Assembly (NCBI GenBank): GCA_015075325.1
Contig: JABTUP010000001.1
Coordinates: forward strand, 1-64,000
Direction: 5' to 3'
Source of the DNA: Flavobacteriales bacterium
Lineage (GTDB): Bacteria; Bacteroidota; Bacteroidia; Flavobacteriales_E; Vicingaceae
Length of the DNA: 64,000 bases
Position numbers and translations under genes: made by a program. Below the pieces are notes generated by a model. The model was not told the origin of the DNA. It searched no databases and saw only the letters and a program-made list of their open reading frames with translations. Positions 46,156 through 55,148 of the stretch are shown one piece after another; position 1 is the first letter of the stretch, and every line of letters begins with the position of its first letter.

Positions 46156-46665
46156 ATGAAAAAAACAGTTAAGCTTATACTTATTGCTTTAACCATATTT
46201 GCTACAAAGGTTAACGCTCAGGATAACAAAGGACAAGCACCAGCAATGCAACTAGCAAACTATGTAAATCCGTTTACAGGCGATTTCAGTTACAGTATTC
46301 CTTTGATTGGAGTTACTGGTCCAAATGGAGAAAGTTTTCCTTTAAACTTAAATTATGCTGGAGGTATAAAAGTTGACCAGCAAGCCAGTTGGGTGGGGTT
46401 AGGTTGGGATTTAAATATTGGTGAGATATCTCGTCAAGTTAACGGATTACCTGATGATTTTAATAATGTAAGAAATTTTAAAGATACTTACTATTCTTCT
46501 GGAACATTACTGGAATTGCAAGAAAAAAGTTTACACAACACCACGTGTAACTATGAAAAAGAAAGAACAAAAGAAACGATCTTTACCAATATGATGCTCA
46601 TTAATAATAATTGGTATGATAAAAAAAATAATAAGCTTTATATATCCGTTAACCAGAAAAATTGA
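46156..46665 (+). pseudogene. 3'-truncated RHS-like/surface protein N-terminus
   Basis: A signal peptide (MKKTVKLILIALTIFATK to VNAQ) is followed by NPFTGDFSYSIPLIGVTG and LGWDLNIGEISRQVNG. This is the start of the very large RHS/SpvB-like surface or toxin proteins of Bacteroidota. The similarity ends near residue 120, and the remaining ~50 codons read into the upstream region of the methyltransferase gene. It is thus a fragment with a fortuitous C-terminus. I start at the ATG at 46156, although the frame is open 30 bp upstream. Confidence 0.75.
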
Positions 46666-47263
46666 ATCTGTACATAACGGTATATTGGAATTAACTCAAT
46701 TAAACGGAAAAGTGTATCTGGATACCGCAAATACAAACTATTCGTATGGTTCGCTACAAAAAATTCTCAAATTTTCATTGTTGCAAGTCGACTTGTCTAA
46801 AGCAAAAAATATTTTAGTTCTTGGTCTTGGTGGTGGTAGCGTATTAAAAACAATACGAAAAGATTTTAATTATGCTGGAAATATTACTGTGGTTGATTTC
46901 GACCCCGTAATAATTGATATTGCTGAAAAAGAATTTGGAATTACCAATGATGAAAAAACAACAATTATCTGTTCCGATGCAGTTGATTTTATTCGCAATA
47001 CCAACGAATCGTTTAATCTTATTATTATTGACCTTTTTATCGACAATGAAATACCAAAAAAAATTTTGTTGCCCGAATTTTGGAAAGAAATAATAAAAAA
47101 TACAGCATTAGATGGTTATATTATTTTCAATACCTTATGTAAACCTTTTACCGACATTAAACCCATTGAAGATAAATTGCGAAAAAGAGGTCTCGATTAT
47201 AAAATTTTTAGGTACGTTGAGAATACCAACAAGGTATTAATTGCAAACTGTAAACCTCACTAA
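46616..47263 (+). CDS. Spermidine-synthase-like SAM-dependent methyltransferase
   Basis: A 215-residue protein with the Rossmann methyltransferase/aminopropyltransferase fold. Motif I is LVLGLGGGSVLKTI, followed by VVDFDPVIIDIA (acidic loop), ICSDAVDFI and FNLIIIDLF. It lacks the N-terminal beta-domain of full spermidine synthases and so belongs to the 'spermidine synthase-like/fused MFS-spermidine synthase' group of unknown substrate. Its ATG lies inside the end of the RHS-like fragment, whose truncation joined the two. Confidence 0.8.
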   Translation: MIKKIISFIYPLTRKIESVHNGILELTQLNGKVYLDTANTNYSYGSLQKILKFSLLQVDLSKAKNILVLGLGGGSVLKTIRKDFNYAGNITVVDFDPVIIDIAEKEFGITNDEKTTIICSDAVDFIRNTNESFNLIIIDLFIDNEIPKKILLPEFWKEIIKNTALDGYIIFNTLCKPFTDIKPIEDKLRKRGLDYKIFRYVENTNKVLIANCKPH

Positions 47264-47340
47264 AAACAGTCGGATAAAAAACCAGCTTTGTTAAAAAAAA
47301 GATTAAAAACCAAATGCTGAAGGAGTAGTAAGATTTATCC

Positions 47341-47348
47341 TAACTTTG
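47341..47348 (+). promoter_or_regulatory. -7 promoter motif before the rhodanese-thioredoxin gene
   Basis: TAACTTTG matches TAnnTTTG and lies 26 bp before the ATG at 47375. No consensus -33 TTG is seen at the normal spacing. Confidence 0.4.
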
Positions 47349-47374
47349 TAGTTCAAATAAAAAAAATCTAAACC

Positions 47375-48154
47375 ATGCTAAACAACTTTAAAATTTTATC
47401 TATTGTAACTATTTCATTATTTACAGCTTGTAGCAACAACGAAACCAATACCAACACTACAACGGCCGAAACCGAACAAACCACTGTTTCAACCGAAGAT
47501 GCTTTTATTAAAAATGTTGATGCACCAAAATTTAAAGAGCTAATTGCCAACGGTTCTGGAATTATTTTAGATGTTAGAACTCCTGAAGAAGTTGCTGCAG
47601 GACATATTGAAAACGCTAGTACAGTTAATTTTTACGACGAAGATTTTGCCCAAAAAATTCAGTTAATGGATAAAAGCAAAGAAATTTACTTGTATTGTAA
47701 ATCGGGAGGAAGAAGTGCTCAGGCTGCCGAAATTTTAAAACAAAATGGTTTTAACAAGGTTTATAACCTCGATGGCGGAATAATGGCTTGGGAAGGAAAT
47801 GGTTATGAAACAATTGCTGAAGAACAACAAGCTGATAGTAAAATTCAACAAATGAGTTTAGACGATTTTAAAAAACTTATTGACACAAAACAACCTGTTT
47901 TAGTTGATTTTCATACCGTTTGGTGTGCTCCTTGCCGAAAAATGGCCCCAATAATCGACGAACTAGAAACTGCTTACAAAGACAAAGCTACAGTTGTTAG
48001 AGTTGACGTTGACAAAAGCAAAGAAGTTGGAAAAGCATACGAAATTAGTGGAGTTCCTGTTTTTATGTTGTTTAAAAACGGTGAAGTAATTTGGAAACAC
48101 AACGGCTTAATTGCTAAAGAAGAACTAGAAAAACAATTAAAAACTCAACTGTAA
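47375..48154 (+). CDS. Lipoprotein with rhodanese and thioredoxin domains
   Basis: A 259-residue exported lipoprotein with the lipobox LFTAC (lipid Cys19). A Thr-rich linker leads to a rhodanese domain (residues about 45-145) with the catalytic Cys108 in YCKSGGRSAQ. A thioredoxin domain follows (about 160-259), with the redox pair in WCAPC (Cys184, Cys187). Both active sites are intact. The fusion suggests periplasmic sulfur transfer or disulfide chemistry in which thioredoxin recycles a persulfide, but this is inference. It ends four bases from the convergent HAD gene. Confidence 0.9.
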   Translation: MLNNFKILSIVTISLFTACSNNETNTNTTTAETEQTTVSTEDAFIKNVDAPKFKELIANGSGIILDVRTPEEVAAGHIENASTVNFYDEDFAQKIQLMDKSKEIYLYCKSGGRSAQAAEILKQNGFNKVYNLDGGIMAWEGNGYETIAEEQQADSKIQQMSLDDFKKLIDTKQPVLVDFHTVWCAPCRKMAPIIDELETAYKDKATVVRVDVDKSKEVGKAYEISGVPVFMLFKNGEVIWKHNGLIAKEELEKQLKTQL

Positions 48155-48158
48155 TCTC

Positions 48159-48854
48159 TTACAGCAGTTTTATCAGTTCGCTTAAACAGCTAATTTCTTT
48201 ATCGGTTTGGTACTGGTGAGGTGTTTGGTAATGGTTAAAATAAATACTATCCATTTTTACCCGTTGAGCTCCATAAATATCGGCATAATAGTCGTCGCCA
48301 ATCATTACGGCATTTTGAGTTGTTGCACCAGCATTTTTTAGTGCTTTTTTAAAAATTAGCGGATGAGGTTTTTTAACCCCTACTTTTTCAGAAAATATAA
48401 GCTGATCGAAAAAATGACCAATTTTAGATTCGCTCAACTTAATGTGCTGCACTTCTTCAAACCCATTGGTAATAATATGTAGTTTGTATTTGGCATGGAG
48501 GTAATTTAATACCTCTGTGGCATGGGGCAGTAAAATGGTTTGTTTTGGCGATTCGTTTATGTAATAGTCGCCAATTTCATTTGCCAGTTTGGTGTTATTG
48601 ATTTTAAAATGATTTAAGGTGAGCTTAAAACGTTCTCCTCTCAATTCATCTTTGGTTATTTTGTTATCACGATACCTATCCCACAGCAAGTCGTTAAAAT
48701 AATAGTATTGCTGAATAAAATCGTCTTCAAATTCGATGTGTCGGTGCAAACCAAAATCGTTAAAAATAGCTACTAGTACTTTTTTAGAATTTTCCTCAAA
48801 GTGCCAAAGGGTTCGGTCTAAATCGAAAAAGATATGTTCGTATTTTTTTGTCAT
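48159..48854 (-). CDS. HAD-superfamily hydrolase, YjjG-like nucleotidase
   Basis: A 231-residue phosphatase. Motif I is FFDLDRTLW with the nucleophile Asp, motif II is LHIITNGF, the Lys is in GVKKPHPLIF, and motif IV is MIGDDYYADIYGA. A helical cap lies between motifs I and II. Length and motifs match YjjG-type pyrimidine 5'-nucleotidases of Bacteroidota, although substrate is not proven. It lies 70 bp downstream of lipA. Confidence 0.88.
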   Translation of the reverse strand: MTKKYEHIFFDLDRTLWHFEENSKKVLVAIFNDFGLHRHIEFEDDFIQQYYYFNDLLWDRYRDNKITKDELRGERFKLTLNHFKINNTKLANEIGDYYINESPKQTILLPHATEVLNYLHAKYKLHIITNGFEEVQHIKLSESKIGHFFDQLIFSEKVGVKKPHPLIFKKALKNAGATTQNAVMIGDDYYADIYGAQRVKMDSIYFNHYQTPHQYQTDKEISCLSELIKLL

Positions 48855-48924
48855 CTGGTTTTGGGTTATGGGTGATGAGTGGTGGGTAATTCACCAACTC
48901 ACTAATCCTCCAACTCCCACTTCA

Positions 48925-49791
48925 TCAAATATGTTTCTCTGCATGATACGACGAACGCACCAACGGACCACTTTCAATGTAGCCAATACCCATTTCTAAG
49001 CCAGCTTTTTTGTATTTAGCAAATTGGTCGGGATGAACAAATTCAACAACGGGTAAATGTTTTGGTGTTGGTTGTAAATACTGTCCAATGGTAACAATTT
49101 CGCAACCCACATTTTTTAAATCTTGCAAGGTTTCCAATACTTCCTCTTCTGTTTCGCCTAGTCCCAACATAATACCCGATTTGGTTTTCATACCGCCATC
49201 TTTTAGGCGTTTAAGCACTTCCAAACTTCTATCGTATTTTGCTTGTATTCTAACTTGTTTGGTTAATCTTCGAACTGTTTCTAGGTTGTGCGATACAATT
49301 TCTGGAGCTACATCAATAATGCGTTGCAGATTGTCCCATTCTCCTTTAAAATCGGGAATTAACGTTTCTAAAGTTGTTCCTGGATTTAATTCTCTAACCT
49401 TGGTAATGGTTTCTGCCCAAATGGTAGAACCACCGTCTTTTAAATCATCTCTATCTACCGATGTAATTACACCGTGCTTAATTCTCATCAATTGTATCGA
49501 TTTTGCAACTCTTTCGGGTTCTTGCAAATCAACAGGCAAAGGTCTGCCGGTAGCCACATTACAAAATCCGCACGAACGCGTACAAATGTTACCCAAAATC
49601 ATAAATGTTGCCGTGCCTGCACCCCAACATTCTCCCATATTCGGACAATTTCCGCTCTCGCAAATGGTGTGTAATTTATGGTCGGAAACGATATTTCTAA
49701 CTTTTTTGTATTCATCACCAGTTGGCAATTTTACTCTCAACCAGTCTGGTTTACGAACTCTTTCAATTTTGTTTTCTGTACTGTTTTCCAT
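48925..49791 (-). CDS. lipA: Lipoyl synthase
   Basis: A 288-residue radical-SAM enzyme inserting two sulfurs into octanoyl-protein. The auxiliary cluster motif is [13 protein letters not shown] and the radical-SAM motif is [10 protein letters not shown]. The C-terminal R-S-S-Y motif is present ([10 protein letters not shown]). Length is normal. It lies five bases after the upstream outer-membrane-protein-like gene on the same strand. Confidence 0.97.
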   Translation of the reverse strand: MENSTENKIERVRKPDWLRVKLPTGDEYKKVRNIVSDHKLHTICESGNCPNMGECWGAGTATFMILGNICTRSCGFCNVATGRPLPVDLQEPERVAKSIQLMRIKHGVITSVDRDDLKDGGSTIWAETITKVRELNPGTTLETLIPDFKGEWDNLQRIIDVAPEIVSHNLETVRRLTKQVRIQAKYDRSLEVLKRLKDGGMKTKSGIMLGLGETEEEVLETLQDLKNVGCEIVTIGQYLQPTPKHLPVVEFVHPDQFAKYKKAGLEMGIGYIESGPLVRSSYHAEKHI

Positions 49792-49796
49792 CGCTA

Positions 49797-50540
49797 TTAT
49801 TCTGTTTTTTTACTTCCAAAATTTATTCCCACATAAAAGTTTAAGAAAAACTGTTGGTTTGGTGTTTCTGCCATTATGGGAACATTTTGTAAAAAGGCAT
49901 CAAGTGTTGCCCCTACTTCTACTGCGTTAATTCTATTTGCTTGTCGAGATGACTCAAAATTTAGTGCTGCTTTAATGTGTGCTCCTGGATAAAATCGTCC
50001 TTTTAAAAATCCATAAAAAAAAGATGCTTTTCCTACAATATCTCCCCTATCGTGTTTATCGGGGTCGTAGCGTTGAAATTCTGTTTTCGGAAAGTTTTCT
50101 TCATCAATTATTATTACTTCTAAATAAATTGGTTTTGCGTAAGCTGTTGTTATACCAAAATGCAAAACATAAGCAATTTCAACCCCTTTTACGCTTTGTT
50201 TGCTGATAAAAGTTCGGTGGGTACCAACCGAAAAGCGAGGTGCAAGCAAGTAGTTCATTTTTCCATAAAAATAGCCGTTTGAATTATCTAAAATAGAACT
50301 AAATGTTTTTATTTCTTTCGGATGTTTTATGGTAGTAAATTCTATTTCATAGCTTCGTTTACTAAAACCAGAAGTATAAATTGAACTACGATAATTTAAC
50401 CCCCAGCCTGAGGTATGAACATATCCTCCAAATACTTTATCTCTTTTATAAACGGTTCTGGCTTCTTCAAAAATCGTTTCTTGTGCCATCATTAAAAAGG
50501 GCAACACAAGCAGCGAAATGATCGAAATTATTTTTTTCAT
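49797..50540 (-). CDS. Outer-membrane protein-like hypothetical
   Basis: A 247-residue protein with a signal peptide ([14 protein letters not shown]) and alternating hydrophobic/polar strands, ending [14 protein letters not shown]. The repeated Gly/aromatic strand ends (for example [18 protein letters not shown]) suggest a small beta-barrel of the porin/transport-protein type. No specific family is recognised. Its stop is 5 bp from the lipA start. Confidence 0.65.
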   Translation of the reverse strand: MKKIISIISLLVLPFLMMAQETIFEEARTVYKRDKVFGGYVHTSGWGLNYRSSIYTSGFSKRSYEIEFTTIKHPKEIKTFSSILDNSNGYFYGKMNYLLAPRFSVGTHRTFISKQSVKGVEIAYVLHFGITTAYAKPIYLEVIIIDEENFPKTEFQRYDPDKHDRGDIVGKASFFYGFLKGRFYPGAHIKAALNFESSRQANRINAVEVGATLDAFLQNVPIMAETPNQQFFLNFYVGINFGSKKTE

Positions 50541-50601
50541 TGAACAACAAAGTTAGTAAATATAATGTTGAAAAATATCAATGATAAAATGTAACAATGA
50601 G

Positions 50602-50609
50602 TAGTTTTG
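50602..50609 (+). promoter_or_regulatory. -7 promoter motif before the OsmC gene
   Basis: TAGTTTTG matches TAnnTTTG and lies inside the longer open frame, 30 bp before the ATG at 50639. This supports the shorter start. Confidence 0.4.
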
Positions 50610-50638
50610 CAGCTGATAAAATTATAAGGTTTATAAAT

Positions 50639-51043
50639 ATGACAACTTCTACTGTAAAATACCTTGGCAGCTTACGAACTGAAGCTACACACTTAAGAAG
50701 TAACAGCATTATACACACTGATGCTCCTGTTGATAATCATGGAAAAGGAGAAAAGTTTTCGCCTACCGATTTGGTTGCTACAGCTTTAGCAAGTTGTATG
50801 ATAAGCATTATGGGAATTCAGGCAAATACGAGCAACATTACGTTGGGTGAAATTGACGCTGAAATAACTAAAATTATGAGTTCAAATCCTCGTAAAATTG
50901 CTGAAATTGTGGTAGTAATACGTTTTTCGAACCACAACTATACCGAAAGAGAAAAAACCATTTTAATGAATGCAGCAAAAACGTGTCCAGTAGCACTAAG
51001 CTTAAACCCCGACATTAAACAAACCATTACATTTAATTTTTAA
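50639..51043 (+). CDS. OsmC-family peroxiredoxin-like protein
   Basis: A 134-residue thiol peroxidase-like protein. The first redox Cys is in ALASCMISIMG and the second in NAAKTCPVALSLNP, with the conserved Glu/Arg context of OsmC/Ohr proteins. It reduces organic hydroperoxides in characterised relatives. I start at MTTSTVKYLG because the frame upstream contains a promoter-like motif. It ends overlapping the convergent ytxJ by 4 bp. Bacillithiol-related ytxJ beside it supports a thiol-stress role. Confidence 0.88.
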   Translation: MTTSTVKYLGSLRTEATHLRSNSIIHTDAPVDNHGKGEKFSPTDLVATALASCMISIMGIQANTSNITLGEIDAEITKIMSSNPRKIAEIVVVIRFSNHNYTEREKTILMNAAKTCPVALSLNPDIKQTITFNF

Positions 51044-51390
51044 ACTCCTTGTTGAAGCGATTCTTCAATGTCGTTTATTGAAATGGAAAGGTGTGATGCA
51101 TGATAAATACATTTACCATTTTTTAGCACAATTGCCTGAGGCGATTCGTGTCGAACAGCAAAACGCTCGGCAAGATAGTTAGATAATGCCCTATTATTTA
51201 GTAAATCTAAATAATAAACTATAAAATCGGAATTCGATTTTAATGCATTTTCTAAACGAAATTTTGCGGTGGAACTTATAGAACAGCGGGTGCTGTGTTT
51301 AAAAAGAATTACTGCCTTTTTGCTTTCCATGTATGAATCTTCGACAGCTTTTTCAATATCTGTCAAAGATTCTATGGTTAACCAATCCAT
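51040..51390 (-). CDS. ytxJ: YtxJ-type monothiol redox protein (bacillithiol system)
   Basis: A 116-residue thioredoxin-fold protein. The single active-site Cys is in FKHSTRCSISS, the pattern of YtxJ, the putative monothiol bacilliredoxin-like protein of bacillithiol-producing bacteria. The cis-Pro segment is ESPQAIVLKNG. It starts two bases after the stop of a 42-residue lipoprotein gene on the same strand. Confidence 0.9.
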   Translation of the reverse strand: MDWLTIESLTDIEKAVEDSYMESKKAVILFKHSTRCSISSTAKFRLENALKSNSDFIVYYLDLLNNRALSNYLAERFAVRHESPQAIVLKNGKCIYHASHLSISINDIEESLQQGV

Positions 51391-51392
51391 TC

Positions 51393-51521
51393 TTATGCTG
51401 GAATATTTTTAGTCGTATTTGCTTTGCCGTATGCTGGGCAAGTTTCGTGTGATTTACATGAAGAATACGCAATTGCAATTAAAAAAAGAGCAACTGAGGC
51501 AACTAAAACTTTTTTCGTCAT
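51393..51521 (-). CDS. 42-residue lipoprotein upstream of ytxJ
   Basis: A small frame of 42 residues starting MTKKVLVASVALFLIAIA, with a lipobox-like AYSSC and then CKSHETCPAYGKAN. The mature lipoprotein would have about 22 residues and include a second Cys (TCPAYG). The composition, signal peptide and stop only two bases before ytxJ indicate a real coupled gene missed by length filters. Short lipoproteins with a CPAY-like motif are common in this phylum. Confidence 0.7.
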   Translation of the reverse strand: MTKKVLVASVALFLIAIAYSSCKSHETCPAYGKANTTKNIPA

Positions 51522-51704
51522 TGTTTCTATAAATTTGTTTGTATTTTTCAAAGATAATAAATTTTACTTTTCAAAAGCCATTTTAGATTTCAACAATTTC
51601 GCTAAAAAACAACTAATTTTATCAACAAGTATAGAAAACACAAGGGTTTTTAATTGTATAAATTATTTTATTTAACAAATTTTCTAACGTACGTTTAAAA
51701 AATT

Positions 51705-52388
51705 ATGGAAGTAAATACTCCAAAAATAGAAGAAAGTTGGCGAATAGCCTTACAAAAAGAGTTTGATGCCGATTACTTTAAAAAAATTAAAGCGTTTTTG
51801 GTTGAAGAAAAGAAAAAAGCCGTTGTTTATCCAAAAGGTAACGATATTTTTAATGCTTTTAACCTAACTCCTTTTAACGATGTAAAGGTGGTTATTATTG
51901 GTCAAGACCCATATCATGGACCAAATCAAGCTCATGGCTTGTGTTTTTCGGTTCTCGATGGTGTTAAATTTCCTCCATCGTTAGAAAACATTTACAAAGA
52001 ACTCTGTAAAGATTTGGGTTACCCATTTCCAAAAAGCGGAAATTTAACCTCGTGGGCAAAACAAGGAGTATTATTACTTAATGCATCACTTACTGTGAGA
52101 GCTGGAGAAGCAAATTCACATCAAAGCATTGGCTGGCAAAAGTTTACCGATGCTGTAATTCAAAAAATATCTGATGAAAAAAATGGTGTTATTTTTTTAC
52201 TTTGGGGTGGCTTTGCTCAAAAAAAAGGCAGCAAAATTGATGCTTCAAAACACCACGTGTTAACTTGTGGGCATCCATCGCCACTAAGTGCAAACAAAGG
52301 TCATTGGTTTGGAAATAAGCATTTTAGCGAAACCAATAGATTACTTCAACAAATGGGTAAAACACCAATAAATTGGAAAATAGACTAA
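51705..52388 (+). CDS. ung: Uracil-DNA glycosylase
   Basis: A 227-residue family 1 UDG that removes uracil from DNA. The catalytic Asp is in [19 protein letters not shown] and the catalytic His in [27 protein letters not shown] and the normal length confirm the family. Stand-alone gene, followed after 28 bp by the BamA-like gene on the same strand. Confidence 0.97.
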   Translation: MEVNTPKIEESWRIALQKEFDADYFKKIKAFLVEEKKKAVVYPKGNDIFNAFNLTPFNDVKVVIIGQDPYHGPNQAHGLCFSVLDGVKFPPSLENIYKELCKDLGYPFPKSGNLTSWAKQGVLLLNASLTVRAGEANSHQSIGWQKFTDAVIQKISDEKNGVIFLLWGGFAQKKGSKIDASKHHVLTCGHPSPLSANKGHWFGNKHFSETNRLLQQMGKTPINWKID

Positions 52389-52416
52389 TTTTTACTGAAC
52401 TTCGTTTTACTAAAGG

Positions 52417-54141
52417 TTGAAAAAAATTATCTTCATATTGTATTGGTTGTCATTTACCACTGTTTATTCTCAAAAAATTGAGCTAAACGTGTTGTTTAAT
52501 GATACCGCTATTAAAGCTTCAAAAGTTATTACGTATAACAAATACATCAACTTAAGTGCATTAAAATCAGAAATCAGCCAAATCATTAATCAACTCAACA
52601 GCAAGGCTTATTTAACGGCAAGCTTGGATAGTATTTTGGTCGATTCGAATCAATATCGAGCTTTTATTCATTTGGGCAATGTGTTTAAATGGAGTTATTT
52701 AAAGCCAGTAAACATTGATGAGGAAGTGTTGAGTAAAATAGGTTTTAGAGACAAAGTGTTTAACAACAAACCGTTTAATCAAAGGCAGTTAAACAACTTT
52801 TTAAACGAAACCATTAACCACTACGAAAACAATGGATATCCGTTTGCTTCACTTCGTTTCGACAGCATACAAATTGAAGGCAACACCTTTCGGGGAAACC
52901 TTATTTTAAACAAACACCATCGGTACAAAGTGGATAGCTTGTTAATTCATGGAACTGCCACCATTTCTGAACGATACATTCAAAATTACATTCGTATAAA
53001 ACACGGCGACAGCTACAACGAAGCGTTAATTAAAAACATCAGTATTAGAATAAAAGAACTTCCATTTGTTGAAGAAAGTCAACCTTTTAAAGTTGTTTTT
53101 AATGAAATAGAATCGAAAATAATTTTAGATTTAAAAAAGAAACAAGCCAGTCGTTTTAATGGTATTTTGGGTATTCAACCCAACAACGAAACTGGTAAAC
53201 TAAGATTAACAGGCGATGTAAAACTTAACTTGCTCAACTCGTTTAAAAAGGGCGAAGAAATTATTTTTAACTGGCGTTCGATACAAGAAAATACACAAGA
53301 TTTAAATACTGGTTTTTCCTACCCGTTTGTTTTAAATACTCCTTTTGGATTGGATTACAATTTTAAATTATACAAACGCGACACCACGTTTATTGATGTG
53401 TTTAATAAAATTGGTGTTCGATACATCTTAAAAGGAAACAACTATTTTAGTGTATTTTATCAAAACAAATCGTCATCGCTTTTATCAACCAAAAATTTTG
53501 CTTCATTAACCGTATTGCCCGATTATGCAGATATTTCTTCGCAATTGTACGGTATTGGGGTATATTATGCCAAGTTGGATTACAACCTCAACCCTCGAAA
53601 AGGCTTTAGCATAGTAGCCGAAGGTGCTGTTGGAACAAAAAATATTAAAAAAAACAAAGCCATTAAAGAAAGTTTGTACGATGGAATAAAATTAAACTCC
53701 AATTTATATAACGCCACTTCAGTTTTGGATTATTACTTTCCGCTAAAAAAACGCAGTGTAATAAAATTAAGTAGCAAAAATGGATTTACTTTAAACGAAA
53801 GTTTGTTCGACAATGAATTGATTAGAATTGGTGGACTATTTACACTTCGAGGTTTTGACGAAGAATCGATTTATACCACATTTTATAGTATTGCCACAGT
53901 AGAATATCGCTTTATTTTAGAACAAAACTCTTTTCTTTATTTATTTTTTGATGGAGCTTATTACGAAAAAGACAATGTAAAAGGATTTTTAGCTGACCGA
54001 CCTTTTGGTTTTGGAACAGGTATGAGCTTTGATACCAAAGCGGGAATATTTTCTATAAGTTATGCCTTGGGAAAACAATTTGACAACCCTATTCTGTTTC
54101 GTTCGGCAAAAATTCACTTTGGTTTTATTAACTATTTTTAA
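52417..54141 (+). CDS. BamA/TamA-like outer-membrane protein
   Basis: A 574-residue protein starting at TTG 52417 (signal peptide IIFILYWLSFTTVYS). The N-terminal half contains POTRA-like segments (NETINHYENNGYPFASLRF and SERYIQNYIRIKHGDSYNEA). The C-terminal half is a 16-strand-type surface-antigen barrel with the IGGLFTLRGFDEESI motif, where RGF is the L6-loop motif. It ends in Phe. It may insert or export outer-membrane proteins or lipoproteins. The main BamA is normally longer, so this is an accessory member. Confidence 0.85.
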   Translation: MKKIIFILYWLSFTTVYSQKIELNVLFNDTAIKASKVITYNKYINLSALKSEISQIINQLNSKAYLTASLDSILVDSNQYRAFIHLGNVFKWSYLKPVNIDEEVLSKIGFRDKVFNNKPFNQRQLNNFLNETINHYENNGYPFASLRFDSIQIEGNTFRGNLILNKHHRYKVDSLLIHGTATISERYIQNYIRIKHGDSYNEALIKNISIRIKELPFVEESQPFKVVFNEIESKIILDLKKKQASRFNGILGIQPNNETGKLRLTGDVKLNLLNSFKKGEEIIFNWRSIQENTQDLNTGFSYPFVLNTPFGLDYNFKLYKRDTTFIDVFNKIGVRYILKGNNYFSVFYQNKSSSLLSTKNFASLTVLPDYADISSQLYGIGVYYAKLDYNLNPRKGFSIVAEGAVGTKNIKKNKAIKESLYDGIKLNSNLYNATSVLDYYFPLKKRSVIKLSSKNGFTLNESLFDNELIRIGGLFTLRGFDEESIYTTFYSIATVEYRFILEQNSFLYLFFDGAYYEKDNVKGFLADRPFGFGTGMSFDTKAGIFSISYALGKQFDNPILFRSAKIHFGFINYF

Positions 54142-54161
54142 TTTAATAAATCATTACTTTG
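54129..54161 (+). repeat. Duplicated upstream module, copy a
   Basis: A 24-bp stretch starting TAACTATTTTTAATTTAAT is identical to 55092-55115, followed by the promoter-like TTACTTTG. It overlaps the stop of the BamA-like gene and ends 34 bp before the T9SS gene start. Confidence 0.7.
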
Positions 54162-54195
54162 TATTAAAAATAAAGAACTTAACCAATTTATACTT

Positions 54196-55017
54196 ATGAA
54201 AAAACTTCTTTTTATATTATTGATTATTACAACATCAATAGGTGTTGCCCAAACCACAGCCATACCCGATGCAAATTTTGAGCAAGCATTAATTGATTTA
54301 GGCTATGATACTGGCAGTCCTGATGGGGTTGTTCCTACAGCTAATGTTGATACCATAATTTCATTGTATATATGGGCAAAAAATATTTCAGATTTAACAG
54401 GTATCCAGGATTTTAGTTCTTTAGTTGAATTAAATTGTGAAGCTAATCAATTTGCCAGTATCGATGTAAGTCATAATTTGAATTTAAAAGTTTTAGTTAC
54501 TGCTAATAATTTTCAACTAATCAATTTAGATGTAAGCCAAAACACATTATTAACATATTTAAATTGTGCTGCGAGTCCAAGCCTGTCGAGTATTGATGTT
54601 AGAAATGGAAACAATGCAAATTTTACATACTTTAATGTTCAAGTAGATTCCAGTTTAAGATGTATCTATGTAGATGACAAAAACGCCACTTATTTATCTT
54701 CTTGGCTTAAAGATACTTCTGCTCATTGGGTAAACGATACCTTAGATTGCCAAAACATTACCTCATTTAATGAATATTATGATCAAAATAATTTTTTCAA
54801 CATTTATCCTAATCCATCAAGTGAATATGCTGTATTTGAACTTGAACAGTATCCAGTTCAATTAACTATTTATGATTTACACAACAAGGTAGTACTCAGC
54901 GAACACATTAATCAAAAACTTTTTAAATTAAATACTAGTGGTTTTGACAAGGGTATTTATTTCTGCCATTTATTCTCAGACGGATTACTTTCAAGAAAAA
55001 AATTAATTATTATCTAA
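54196..55017 (+). CDS. Secreted LRR-like protein with T9SS sorting domain
   Basis: A 273-residue protein with a signal peptide (LLFILLIITTSIGVAQ). The N-terminal module AIPDANFEQALIDLGYDT precedes leucine-rich-repeat-like units (LVELNCEANQFASIDVS, LTYLNCAAS). The C-terminal ~75 residues are a T9SS type A sorting domain (FNIYPNPSSEYAVF ... GIYFCHLF ... KKLIII). It is exported through the type IX system and probably attached to or released from the surface. The function of such LRR proteins is unknown. Confidence 0.88.
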   Translation: MKKLLFILLIITTSIGVAQTTAIPDANFEQALIDLGYDTGSPDGVVPTANVDTIISLYIWAKNISDLTGIQDFSSLVELNCEANQFASIDVSHNLNLKVLVTANNFQLINLDVSQNTLLTYLNCAASPSLSSIDVRNGNNANFTYFNVQVDSSLRCIYVDDKNATYLSSWLKDTSAHWVNDTLDCQNITSFNEYYDQNNFFNIYPNPSSEYAVFELEQYPVQLTIYDLHNKVVLSEHINQKLFKLNTSGFDKGIYFCHLFSDGLLSRKKLIII

Positions 55018-55091
55018 TTTTTTGGAATATTTTAAATAATAACCGGCTGAATTTTCTGGATAAAAAGTAACAAAAAGTGTAAGTCATAAAG

Positions 55092-55125
55092 TAACTATTT
55101 TTAATTTAATAAATCGTTACTTTTG
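55092..55125 (+). promoter_or_regulatory. Duplicated upstream module, copy b, with -7 motif
   Basis: The same 24-bp stretch as at 54129-54152, followed by a TACTTTTG motif (55118-55125), which matches TAnnTTTG and lies 24 bp before the oxygenase start. The two copies sit upstream of consecutive genes. Confidence 0.5.
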
Positions 55126-55148
55126 CACTTCATTTTTCAGGAAAAAAT

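Noticed and set aside
49088-49930. 280-codon frame antisense to lipA
   Set aside because: Long only because lipA lacks stops in that frame; lipA has all catalytic motifs on the other strand.
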